This document shows, piece by piece, positions 17,877 through 24,633 of a stretch of DNA of 64,000 nt (within the stretch, counting starts at the first letter, position 1; every line of letters starts with the position of its first letter). Made by a program: the position numbers and the translations under genes. The notes below the pieces were generated by a model. That model was not told the origin of the DNA. It ran no database searches and saw only the letters and a program-made list of their open reading frames with translations. Origin of the DNA: CAMDPA01 sp964574325 (lineage in GTDB: Bacteria > Pseudomonadota > Alphaproteobacteria > Rhizobiales > Hyphomicrobiaceae); contig CAZNMY010000011.1 in the NCBI GenBank assembly GCA_964574325.1, positions 1 through 64,000 of the forward strand, read 5' to 3'.

Positions 17877-18113
17877 ATGTCGAAAACCAAGCGCAAGATC
17901 AACTATGCCGCAAAGAAGCGGCTCTACGCCCGACGCATTGTCCGGCTGTGCACGGCCATCGCCCGCAAGGACGTATCGGCAGAGCTCGCGAGGTTGATCG
18001 AGGATCACATCGTTGCAAGGCTTCCCTCGCCTCTCATGCGCCGCTTGGTTGGTGGTGATTGGCGACGCCCGATGCGCGAAGCCATGAAACTCACGGTTCC
18101 ATTCCTGGCATGA
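17877..18113 (+). CDS. small basic protein, unknown
   Basis: A 78-residue strongly basic protein starting MSKTKRKINYAAKKRLYARR, with two helices and a hydrophobic end. Likely nucleic-acid binding by charge alone. ATG 17877 follows GGAGAGG; an upstream ATG at 17853 is less likely. Its stop overlaps the next start (ATGA), so it begins a coupled three-gene set with the 56- and 365-residue genes. Confidence 0.6.
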   Translation: MSKTKRKINYAAKKRLYARRIVRLCTAIARKDVSAELARLIEDHIVARLPSPLMRRLVGGDWRRPMREAMKLTVPFLA

Positions 18114-18280
18114 CTATGATCCGGCTCAGAGGTGAATTCATCCAACAGTTAGAGCGGCTCCAAAGCGCCGCAGCCAACGACAACTGTCTCGGTGATGAAG
18201 GCTTCGTCATTCGCAATCTGGTCACAACAGAACTGACCTATACGCTGGCGCGTTTCACGCGCAATGACGGTGCGCCGTGA
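18110..18280 (+). CDS. small protein, second of a coupled trio
   Basis: A 56-residue protein beginning MTMIRLRGEFIQQLERLQ and containing AAANDNCLGDEGFVIRN. Not recognised. It is coupled on both sides: ATGA overlap with the gene before and GTGA overlap with the gene after, which makes it more credible than its length alone would. Confidence 0.55.
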   Translation: MTMIRLRGEFIQQLERLQSAAANDNCLGDEGFVIRNLVTTELTYTLARFTRNDGAP

Positions 18281-19374
18281 ACGCCCTCGCAGAGCAAGTC
18301 GGCGCGCAGCGCCGCCGTTCCAATTTCTTCCGTGACACGGCCGGTCAACCCGAAGCCGGCATCGCCCATGACGCGCTTGAAGCTCAAGCCCTGAACCTCG
18401 TACGCGCGAGCCTCGAAGCTGATGCGCTCGACAATCGCCGCGATCTCAAATCTGCCGACATGGATCGGATGCTGTCAGCCGCAAAGGGCAAGCTGCGCGG
18501 CTTGTCCGAACGCGAGTTGCGCGGTATCTCGGCATCCAGTGCCCTTCTGAAGTCCCTCACCGACTACTCCTTGGCCGCCGCTCCGATAACGGATCAGCGT
18601 TCGCCTGCCGCATTGGCGGCAGCAGTGGAGCGCGAAAGAGCAGCGAGTGCCGATGGCGGCAATGGCCTGACTGCTCGTCTGCTCCGCGCCGACATTGAGC
18701 GCGCCGAGCGGGCAGCCAGCGGTGCCCGCTATGATGGGATGGGTGGTGAGCGGCTTTCGCCCGCCGACTTGCAGAACATGGCTTCAGCTCGTTCCCTTGC
18801 CGTCAGTCTCGGCATGCCATGGGCATTGAACAATCCGGAATTGTTGAAGCTTGGTCCAGCCGCCATCAAGACCTTGCACGAGGCAGGCGTCCAGAAGGAA
18901 CGCTTCGAGCGTATGACGGGTGATCGGGTGGGCTTCAGAGCGGCCACCGCCGTTGACATCGCCGCCTTCGCCAAGAAGCACAATCTCACACCCGAGCAGA
19001 CAAATGCGCTCTTTGACAGGATCAACAACGGTGTGGAGATCATCTCCGGCGGCAACAAAGCCGTCCAGCGCGAGCTCGACGAAGCGACACGCCGATACGT
19101 CACCGGCCCGGACACGCCGGAGTCACGCAAGGCCCTCGAAGACTCCTACAAGAAGCATGCGACGACTCCTGAAGCGCAGAAGGCTGCCGTAGAAACGCCG
19201 AAAGCGATTATTGAGGCAACACAACGTGAAGCAACTGCCGTAGTGAAGGCCGACGCAGCCGTGGTCGCCAATCAAGGCGACCTAGATGATCCGCCTGCCA
19301 AAAAGCCAGATGGTCAACCAGCAGCAGCCGTGCAAAAGACCGCTCCAATAGCAAAGCCGCCTGCGCCCAAGTAG
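18277..19374 (+). CDS. Ala-rich helical element protein, unknown
   Basis: A 365-residue protein from GTG 18277, which overlaps the previous stop. It is Ala/Arg/Glu rich, almost entirely helical, with no membrane segment; the C-terminal 80 residues (TPEAQKAAVETPKAI onward) are a low-complexity, probably disordered tail ending in AKPPAPK. Such proteins are common on alphaproteobacterial plasmids and ICEs, but I cannot assign a role. The gene ends 7 bp from the convergent secreted-protein gene. Confidence 0.6.
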   Translation: MNALAEQVGAQRRRSNFFRDTAGQPEAGIAHDALEAQALNLVRASLEADALDNRRDLKSADMDRMLSAAKGKLRGLSERELRGISASSALLKSLTDYSLAAAPITDQRSPAALAAAVERERAASADGGNGLTARLLRADIERAERAASGARYDGMGGERLSPADLQNMASARSLAVSLGMPWALNNPELLKLGPAAIKTLHEAGVQKERFERMTGDRVGFRAATAVDIAAFAKKHNLTPEQTNALFDRINNGVEIISGGNKAVQRELDEATRRYVTGPDTPESRKALEDSYKKHATTPEAQKAAVETPKAIIEATQREATAVVKADAAVVANQGDLDDPPAKKPDGQPAAAVQKTAPIAKPPAPK

Positions 19375-19381
19375 CGATAAA

Positions 19382-19801
19382 TCAGTTTAGAGAAACACGC
19401 GCCGGTATCAGCTTCATCCGCGTCAGACCTGCGCGAATACCATCACGCAGCGAACATGACTCGTATTCTATTGCAGGGCGACCACTTGCCCTAACAAGCT
19501 CGCGCGCGATCTCTGTAGCCTTGTCTCCGAATACGCTGTTACGGCGAAGTTCGCCGACCTCATTCGCGCATGCAGTCCGAACATCAGCAGCGTCTGCTCT
19601 AGCGTTGAGAACCTCAACGCGGCAAGCAATTGCACCCTTCGGGTTGGCCTGACTCATCGCATCGCATCTTGAGAAGTCGGGAGTGTTGGCGGCGAATTGC
19701 TGTGCAGCAGCCTTCATCGGCACGAGCAACGCGGGAACCGCGATGGCCAACGCAGCAGCTTTGACAAGAGTTGACGCAGTGGGTGATGAACTTTGACTCA
19801 T
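19382..19801 (-). CDS. small exported protein, unknown
   Basis: A 139-residue protein with a clear signal peptide (TLVKAAALAIAVPALLVPMKAAA, cleavage near AQQ). The mature part of about 105 residues carries four Cys (SRCDAM, IACRV, RTACAN, ESCSLR), which could form two disulfides in the periplasm. ATG 19801 has GGAGGAC 5 bp upstream. Single gene, facing away from the recombinase to its right; AT-rich DNA lies in between. Confidence 0.6.
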   Translation of the reverse strand: MSQSSSPTASTLVKAAALAIAVPALLVPMKAAAQQFAANTPDFSRCDAMSQANPKGAIACRVEVLNARADAADVRTACANEVGELRRNSVFGDKATEIARELVRASGRPAIEYESCSLRDGIRAGLTRMKLIPARVSLN

Positions 19802-20003
19802 TTGTCCTCCAGTCGACATGCGCGTTCACTTGGTCCAAACGGCACGAATACTTGAATGAGACAGTATTTATACTGATTAATATCTGAAACTAAAAGTAGA
19901 AAATGAAACAGTATTACCCATAAGGTTGCACTCCACTTGGTTGCGTGGTAGGAAGAGGCCGTTCCGTGCAAGAAACGGTGCTTTTTACTTTCACGCCTGC
20001 CGT

Positions 20004-20699
20004 ATGTTACTGAAAAGAAAAGACGTTCTGCCTTGCAACAATCTGGGTAAGATTGTTTCAGTCGGCCATCGTCATGGCCTCACCGACGTCCGGGCCTTCG
20101 ACGCCGTAAGTCTCTACGCCGCCAGCAGATTTGGTGCGGCCGAGCGCAAGTATCTGAACCACGCCGAACGAAGACGGGTCCTTGATGCGGCGAGTGAACT
20201 GGACATCCACCCTGCCCTCTTCGCGCTGACGCTGGCCTGGACCGGCGCGCGCATCAGCGAGGTGCTGGCCCTAACACCTTGCTCGTTTCAAATTGAGCGA
20301 TCGCTGGTCGCCTTCGTCACGCTCAAGCGTCGAGGATGGTCGGTGCGCGAGGTGCCCATCCCGCCCGCGTTGATGCATGTGATCGTGCAAGAGTTCGGGC
20401 TGAACGCTACGCAGCGCGACCCGGCCGTCTCGCAGACGCGGTTGTGGTCGATGAGCCGAACGACGGCTTGGCGCGTCGTAAGGCGACTGATGGCTCTTGC
20501 CGATGTGTCCGGTCGAGGTGCGTGCGCACGCGGGTTACGTCATTCGTTCGGTGTCGGCACATTGCAGGCCGGTGTTCCCATCACATTGTTGCAGCGATGG
20601 CTCGGACACACCCGGCTCTCAACAACCGAAATCTATGCCAACGCCGTCGGGCCGGAAGAGCTTTCGTTCGCGTCGCAGTTCTGGTCCTGGTCGAAATAA
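20004..20699 (+). CDS. tyrosine recombinase (phage integrase family)
   Basis: About 231 residues. The catalytic domain is complete: Arg in TGARISEVLAL, HxxR-type box in ARGLRHSFG, His in WLGHTRLST and the nucleophile Tyr in TEIYANAVG. The N-terminal SAM-like core-binding domain is short, with AERKYLNHAERRRVLDAA just before the catalytic part, so this is a minimal, XerD-like recombinase; plasmid versions resolve multimers. The start is unsure: ATG 20004 is used, and 19926 is an in-frame alternative. It lies 21 bp from the convergent small gene at the end of the replication block, consistent with a resolution role for the replicon. Confidence 0.8.
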   Translation: MLLKRKDVLPCNNLGKIVSVGHRHGLTDVRAFDAVSLYAASRFGAAERKYLNHAERRRVLDAASELDIHPALFALTLAWTGARISEVLALTPCSFQIERSLVAFVTLKRRGWSVREVPIPPALMHVIVQEFGLNATQRDPAVSQTRLWSMSRTTAWRVVRRLMALADVSGRGACARGLRHSFGVGTLQAGVPITLLQRWLGHTRLSTTEIYANAVGPEELSFASQFWSWSK

Positions 20700-20720
20700 C
20701 GTCCGGCAGTACCGCGGCCC

Positions 20721-21020
20721 TCACGCGTCGCGGAAGGCGCGCCAGCCGATGTCCATCTTGCACACCGAGTAGCGTCGGCCGGTTTCCTGCTTCAGCCGGT
20801 AGCAGATGTCCTTGACGCGCTTGACGACGCCTTGGTCGGTGAAGGCGAAGGATTGGCCGACCTTCATGCGCTCGAGCGCCAGACGCTCAGGCGTCTTGGC
20901 GCCTGAGACGAATTTCGGCTTCGCAATGCCCTTTTCGATTTTGTAGCCCGATGCTTTCGTTGAAGTGGCGCGCTTGCGCGTCGCCGATGTCGGTTTCGTT
21001 CTTGTCTTCCGTTTGGCCAA
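20721..21020 (-). CDS. small basic protein overlapping the repA 3' end
   Basis: A 99-residue protein from TTG 21020, chosen because AGAGGAGGGGG precedes it closely. The N-terminal 35 residues are Lys/Thr/Arg rich and probably disordered; the rest (LALERMKVGQSFAF, VVKRVKDICYRLKQETGRRYSVCKMDIGWRAFRD) resembles a small compact domain seen in short phage/plasmid proteins. It overlaps the last 134 bp of repA in another frame on the same strand. Either repA ends with a poorly conserved tail that hosts this start, or a frameshift has lengthened repA. Confidence 0.55.
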   Translation of the reverse strand: MAKRKTRTKPTSATRKRATSTKASGYKIEKGIAKPKFVSGAKTPERLALERMKVGQSFAFTDQGVVKRVKDICYRLKQETGRRYSVCKMDIGWRAFRDA

Positions 21021-22200
21021 GCCCCCTCCTCTGCAATTTCTCAACCGAGTTTAGGTGGCGAGGGATCTGCGTCAATGGTTGCGTGGCAAGCGCACCCGAG
21101 TCGCGGCACCCGCTTTGTGTTGGCCGAACCGACGATCTCGGTGCAGCCTTCCCTTTGGTGTAGCTGGTCACCCATTTCAGGAAACGCGCATCCTCGCTGC
21201 GTGCCGGGTCTTTGGACCTCGCCCACTCGATGTACATGCTCTCCAGCATGTACTTGTCCCACCCAGGTGCGCGGTCGCGCATCGTGTCGAACGCCGCCTG
21301 CGAAATGCGGACGGTTCGCTCGGCAGCCGGCCGGTTGCCAGGCTCTCGCGTCGTCGTCACTGCCGTCTTGCCGTCGTGCTGCCTCGCCGTCACGTCGCCG
21401 CGCCGCAGGAACACAACCTGATCGCCTTCAAGCGTCATGCGGTAGTCAGGCAGGTGATCCGATCGCGCCAGCTCGCGCAAGTGCGCCGCGAAGTGCTTGC
21501 CTTCCTGCTTCGAGCCGCATTTCTTCTGCAGCAATTCCGAACCGATGCGCCAGCTCGGTTGTCGACCACAATGCTTGCGCGCCATCTCATAAAGCCGCCG
21601 GTCGATCGGCCGGCGCAGACGGAAATAGTCCCGACTGATCGGCAACACCTCGGCCGACGTGACTGTGCGGTACAGCCAATCCGACAGCTTGATGTCGAGA
21701 TACTTCAGGCGTTCCGCAAACCCGCTGCCCTTCCGATTGTACTCGTACCATTCGATAATGCCGAAGTTCTGCCGCGTCACCTCGCTGCCCGTCGTGATGT
21801 TGGTTTTGATACGCGTGCCCGCCAGCCGATCCAGCGCACTCTCCAGCCGTTCATAAGTGATGCCGCCGGTTTGCCGGTTGGTGGCCACCAGCAGATCATG
21901 CGTCGTGATCCGAACCACCTGCCCGATCGGCGCGCCCCTGTTCTGCCGATCCATGAGTTTACTGATGGCGTAGATCAGGATGTCTTTGTCGAAGATCGTG
22001 GCGAGGCCCTTGCTCGACGGATGTATCTCGATGATGGTCTGGTCGTTCTCATAGCGCAGCGTCCGCATGTCCGGATGCGTCGCCAGCGAGAAAATGGGAT
22101 GCCCCATGGAGGCCATGTCCGAGCGCGGCGTCACGTCGACCGTTTCAAGCTCGATGAAGAAGTCGCGGACAGGATGACGTTCAGGCAGCAGCGCACTCAT
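20887..22200 (-). CDS. repA: replication initiator protein A (RepA/RPA family)
   Basis: A 437-residue protein of the plasmid replication initiator A type: IFSLATHPDMRTLRYEN, IFDKDILIYAISKLMDR, VATNRQTGGITYERLESALDRLAGTR (quoted in parts) and winged-helix segments with LRRPIDRRLYEMARKHCG. The initiator binds iterons and opens the origin. The iteron array at 22243-22431 begins 43 bp upstream of its start, so repA is the leftward arm of a repA-ori-parA replicon. The last 100 residues after FLKWVTSYTKGK are Arg/Gln rich, less family-like and overlap the next gene. It suggests the element can replicate when excised. Confidence 0.88.
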   Translation of the reverse strand: MSALLPERHPVRDFFIELETVDVTPRSDMASMGHPIFSLATHPDMRTLRYENDQTIIEIHPSSKGLATIFDKDILIYAISKLMDRQNRGAPIGQVVRITTHDLLVATNRQTGGITYERLESALDRLAGTRIKTNITTGSEVTRQNFGIIEWYEYNRKGSGFAERLKYLDIKLSDWLYRTVTSAEVLPISRDYFRLRRPIDRRLYEMARKHCGRQPSWRIGSELLQKKCGSKQEGKHFAAHLRELARSDHLPDYRMTLEGDQVVFLRRGDVTARQHDGKTAVTTTREPGNRPAAERTVRISQAAFDTMRDRAPGWDKYMLESMYIEWARSKDPARSEDARFLKWVTSYTKGKAAPRSSVRPTQSGCRDSGALATQPLTQIPRHLNSVEKLQRRGLGQTEDKNETDIGDAQARHFNESIGLQNRKGHCEAEIRLRRQDA

Positions 22201-22242
22201 GATGGACGAGCCTAGATTGGCTTGCAGAGTCCATTCAAATGA

Positions 22243-22431
22243 TTCGTTCTATCGCCGACCGATTCGGTCTTTTGGCGACCGCGCCGGGACACCCAACACT
22301 TCGGTCTTTTGGCGACCACTTCGTTCCTTTGCCGACCAAAAGATCGCTTCGGTCATCCGGCGACCAATATTCGGTCATTCGCCTCCCCGAATTCGGTCCT
22401 TTGGCGACCAAACTTCGGTCTTTCGCCGACT
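22243..22431 (+). repeat. iteron array, candidate origin of replication
   Basis: Eight copies of an 18-bp repeat close to TTCGGTCNTTTGGCGACC start at 22243, 22263, 22300, 22320, 22348, 22370, 22392 and 22414. Spacing is 20-22 bp for most, with 28 and 37 bp steps in the middle, so the copies are on roughly the same DNA face. Copies at 22263 and 22300 are identical. They sit between divergent repA and parA, followed by an AT-rich stretch (22488-22550) that could be the melting region. Confidence 0.85.
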
Positions 22432-22621
22432 GGCGCCAATTTATGTCGCAATGATTTCAACAGCCTGCGCGTCATATTCACAGCCTTAACTCTCTAACTA
22501 TTTCTAACATATTTAACATCACAGGATTTTTGAAAATATAAATTGAGAAGGAAGACAGCCGCTAACGAAATCTACCGCAGGAGCTTGCAAATGGCGCCCC
22601 CGAATCGTTGTGGACTTCAGC

Positions 22622-22649
22622 GGTCGTGACGGTACGCTGTCATGACGGC
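22622..22649. promoter_or_regulatory. GCCGTCATGACGGC-like palindromes before parA
   Basis: GGTCGTGACGG (22622-22632) and GCTGTCATGACGGC (22636-22649), the second being one base from a perfect 14-bp palindrome. Related sequences occur after the parA operon (23735-23748) and at 37808. Candidate operator or centromere sites for the partition proteins. Confidence 0.45.
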
Positions 22650-22713
22650 TCTACGAATTGCCGTAGTGCCACATCGCCGTATCGACGGGCTTTTCGCCCG
22701 GAACAGGATATTC

Positions 22714-23403
22714 ATGATCATTACTCTCGCCTCCTCCAAAGGCGGTGTCGGCAAATCGACCATCACCGGCTGCCTTGCCGGTGTGTGGGCCGCCGATGGC
22801 AACACCGTCCACATCGTCGACCTCGATAGCAATCGAACCGTTTCGCGCTGGTTCGCCGATGCGGCGCGACGGCCTGACGGCATTACGGTTTCGACACCTG
22901 ATCCAACTGGGCTGACTGAGCATCTGGCTGAATTGGCCGCAACGACTGCACCGGACCTCGTACTGATCGATGTTGCCGGCACCTACGAGCGCGCGCTGAC
23001 CGTGGCCGTTGCGCGCGCGCACCTAACCTTGATCCCGGCGGCGCCGACGGAAGCCGACATCTACGAAGCGTCACGTGTGGCTCGCCACATCACGTCGGTC
23101 TTCCAAGCCTTCAATCGCGAGCCGCTCTACCGCTTGCTTCTCAACCGCGTCCAACCGCTGGCATCCGGCGCGCAGCTCTATGCCACGCTGGAAGTCGTCC
23201 GTTTGAAACTGCCGCGCCTAAAGACACGTATTCATCAACGCGCCGCCTACGAGGAATTGGGTTTGTCTGGACTGCCACCACATTTCGCCGACCTGAAACG
23301 CCCGACCGTCGCCAAAGCGGTTGAAGAACTCGATGCCGTCAGGGCCGACATCGAGGAGTTGCTCAAATACACCCAACCCGAATTGCTCGAAGGAGCCGCC
23401 TAA
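22714..23403 (+). CDS. parA: ParA-family partition ATPase
   Basis: A 229-residue ParA/MinD-type ATPase with deviant Walker A SKGGVGKST near residue 9-17, Walker A' region VHIVDLDSN and LVLIDVAGT. It has no N-terminal HTH, so it is a short (type Ib-like) ParA. It binds DNA nonspecifically with ATP and moves plasmid copies with its partner. ATG 22714 is chosen because AGGA precedes it and the Walker motif begins at once; the upstream in-frame ATG 22642 gives an unlikely extension. It overlaps the following gene by one base (TAATG) and lies beside repA and the iterons. Confidence 0.88.
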   Translation: MIITLASSKGGVGKSTITGCLAGVWAADGNTVHIVDLDSNRTVSRWFADAARRPDGITVSTPDPTGLTEHLAELAATTAPDLVLIDVAGTYERALTVAVARAHLTLIPAAPTEADIYEASRVARHITSVFQAFNREPLYRLLLNRVQPLASGAQLYATLEVVRLKLPRLKTRIHQRAAYEELGLSGLPPHFADLKRPTVAKAVEELDAVRADIEELLKYTQPELLEGAA

Positions 23404-23726
23404 TGACGAAACCCAATTTCCGCCCGATCGCTCCGCTCGACGTTGACGATGCCGCGCTTGAACGCGTCAACGAAACTCTTCGCGTTCCCACGATGGTCCG
23501 CCACTCGGACAAAGCCGCCGAGACGGCAAGCCGCAAAGCCGTCGTGCCGACACGACGGAACAGCAAGGTCACGTTCAGAGCGCCCGATCCGACGATCGAC
23601 GACTTGAAGCTGAAGGCCCTGCAGCAACACACCAGCATTCGGACGCTGATCTTGAGGGCATTGCAAAAGGACGGTTATGCCGTCCTGGATTCGGATCTGT
23701 TGCCAGGGGCAGGGGGCAGCGGCTGA
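23403..23726 (+). CDS. small ParA partner, probable centromere-binding protein
   Basis: A 107-residue protein coupled to parA by TAATG. The C-terminal half (NSKVTFRAPDPTIDDLKLKALQQHTSIRTLILRALQKDGY) resembles a ribbon-helix-helix DNA-binding domain, with a flexible N-terminus of about 50 residues such as ParB/ParG-type partners use to stimulate the ATPase. Position and size make it the ParB-equivalent of a type Ib partition system. Binding sites may be the palindromes just upstream of parA and just after this gene. Sequence identity to a named family was not established. Confidence 0.7.
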   Translation: MTKPNFRPIAPLDVDDAALERVNETLRVPTMVRHSDKAAETASRKAVVPTRRNSKVTFRAPDPTIDDLKLKALQQHTSIRTLILRALQKDGYAVLDSDLLPGAGGSG

Positions 23727-24183
23727 CCGTCGAGCCGTAGTGACGGCAAATCGTCTCGACAGCAAATAGTCCAGACGACTTGGGAGTTATGAGTGGCACC
23801 GATGGAAACTCATGTAATTCAGCCCCGTCATCCTACGACGCCACGCCGTCATGCCGTCGTGTTGTCGCGACAGCCAGACGACATCGAGTGGTGCCATTTG
23901 CTGGCATTTTCGTACTAAGCAGAGCCACCCCGTATCAAACGACATGGAGTGGGGGAGGGGGCTGTCGCACGACGGCGTGACGGCTTGACGGGCAACCGTC
24001 GAGTTGCCATCCGGGCGCAACGGGGAAAAGCCCGCTCTACGTCTGGTGCAATACAGCCAAAATGGCAAGCCAACAACATATCTGCGCGCGCTGCGCGAAA
24101 GTAAAGCCGCACTGGCCGTTGCCCTCGTACTCATCTACAATAAGACCTGCTTGCGATAATTCCGTAGGACGAAAAGGAGTGAC
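23727..24183. other. gap with palindromes and GACGG/GTCGTC motifs
   Basis: About 455 bp without a credible gene. It holds GCCGTAGTGACGGC (23735-23748, inverted repeat GCCGT/ACGGC), GCCGTCATGCCGTCGTG (23845-23861) and GCTGTCGCACGACGGCGTGACGGC (23961-23984, given here as overlapping repeats of GACGG). The density of these motifs directly after the partition genes makes it a candidate parS/centromere region. AAGGAG for the next gene ends it. Confidence 0.45.
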
Positions 24184-24630
24184 GTGCGTGACAGAATAAT
24201 AAAAAACTACAAGGCCGCCGCCGCAACATTGCGGGACGCTGCACATTTGGCCACGCAATTGGCGGATGCGACGCGCAATTACTTGACCGAAGACTGGTCG
24301 CAAATCACCCGTCGCGGCCACATCGACCACTCGACGCTCAATGACACCCTTTATGTCGATCCACGGGGGACAGTCCGGCGGGCAACAGAAATGCCAAAGC
24401 GTCTGTCACTCCGAAAGCGCATCGCCGATGGGCGCAGCCGCGTCACCCATCGCGTTGAAGCGCTCGCTGCACTCTTCGAGGCCGCCAAGATAATCAGGCA
24501 GCGCAAATCCGCCGACAGGCAAAGCCGGCGCACTGAACGGCAATGCCGCCGCCAGCGCAATGCACGCGACCGCAGGGACAGAATAAGCCGCATGGCGCAC
24601 CGCTTTGTATCCCGTTACGGCCGCACCTGA
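24184..24630 (+). CDS. small basic protein sharing an N-terminal motif with 26612-27169
   Basis: Starts with GTG 24184 behind AAGGAG. Residues about 11-32 (AAATLRDAAHLATQLADATRNYL) match the first residues of the minus-strand 185-residue protein at 26612-27169 (LKDAAQLAKDLADASRNYV), so at least the first half is a real gene. The second half is extremely Arg-rich (RRTERQCRRQRNARDRR) and lies opposite a small membrane-protein gene at 24406-24633; that part looks like an overlap artefact or a recent extension. Function unknown. Confidence 0.5.
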   Translation: MRDRIIKNYKAAAATLRDAAHLATQLADATRNYLTEDWSQITRRGHIDHSTLNDTLYVDPRGTVRRATEMPKRLSLRKRIADGRSRVTHRVEALAALFEAAKIIRQRKSADRQSRRTERQCRRQRNARDRRDRISRMAHRFVSRYGRT

Positions 24631-24633
24631 CAT
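24406..24633 (-). CDS. small membrane/exported protein coupled to the J-domain gene
   Basis: A 75-residue protein whose ATG 24633 overlaps the stop of the upstream J-domain gene (TAATG), a strong sign of translation. It has one hydrophobic segment (SVPAVACIALAAALPFSAPAL), which could be a signal peptide or anchor, followed by an acidic tail with one Cys. It is antisense to the second half of the rightward gene 24184-24630; both being coding over 225 bp would be unusual, and this one has better start evidence. Confidence 0.5.
   Translation of the reverse strand: MSGAAVTGYKAVRHAAYSVPAVACIALAAALPFSAPALPVGGFALPDYLGGLEECSERFNAMGDAAAPIGDALSE

Noticed and set aside
21055..22215. 386-codon plus-strand frame opposite repA
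   Set aside because: repA has family motifs and a matching iteron array; the other frame is Arg/Leu shadow sequence.
22243..22431. Iteron array considered as a CRISPR array
   Set aside because: Repeat units are 18 bp with spacers of 2-19 bp, and no cas genes are near; the repA position explains it as an origin.
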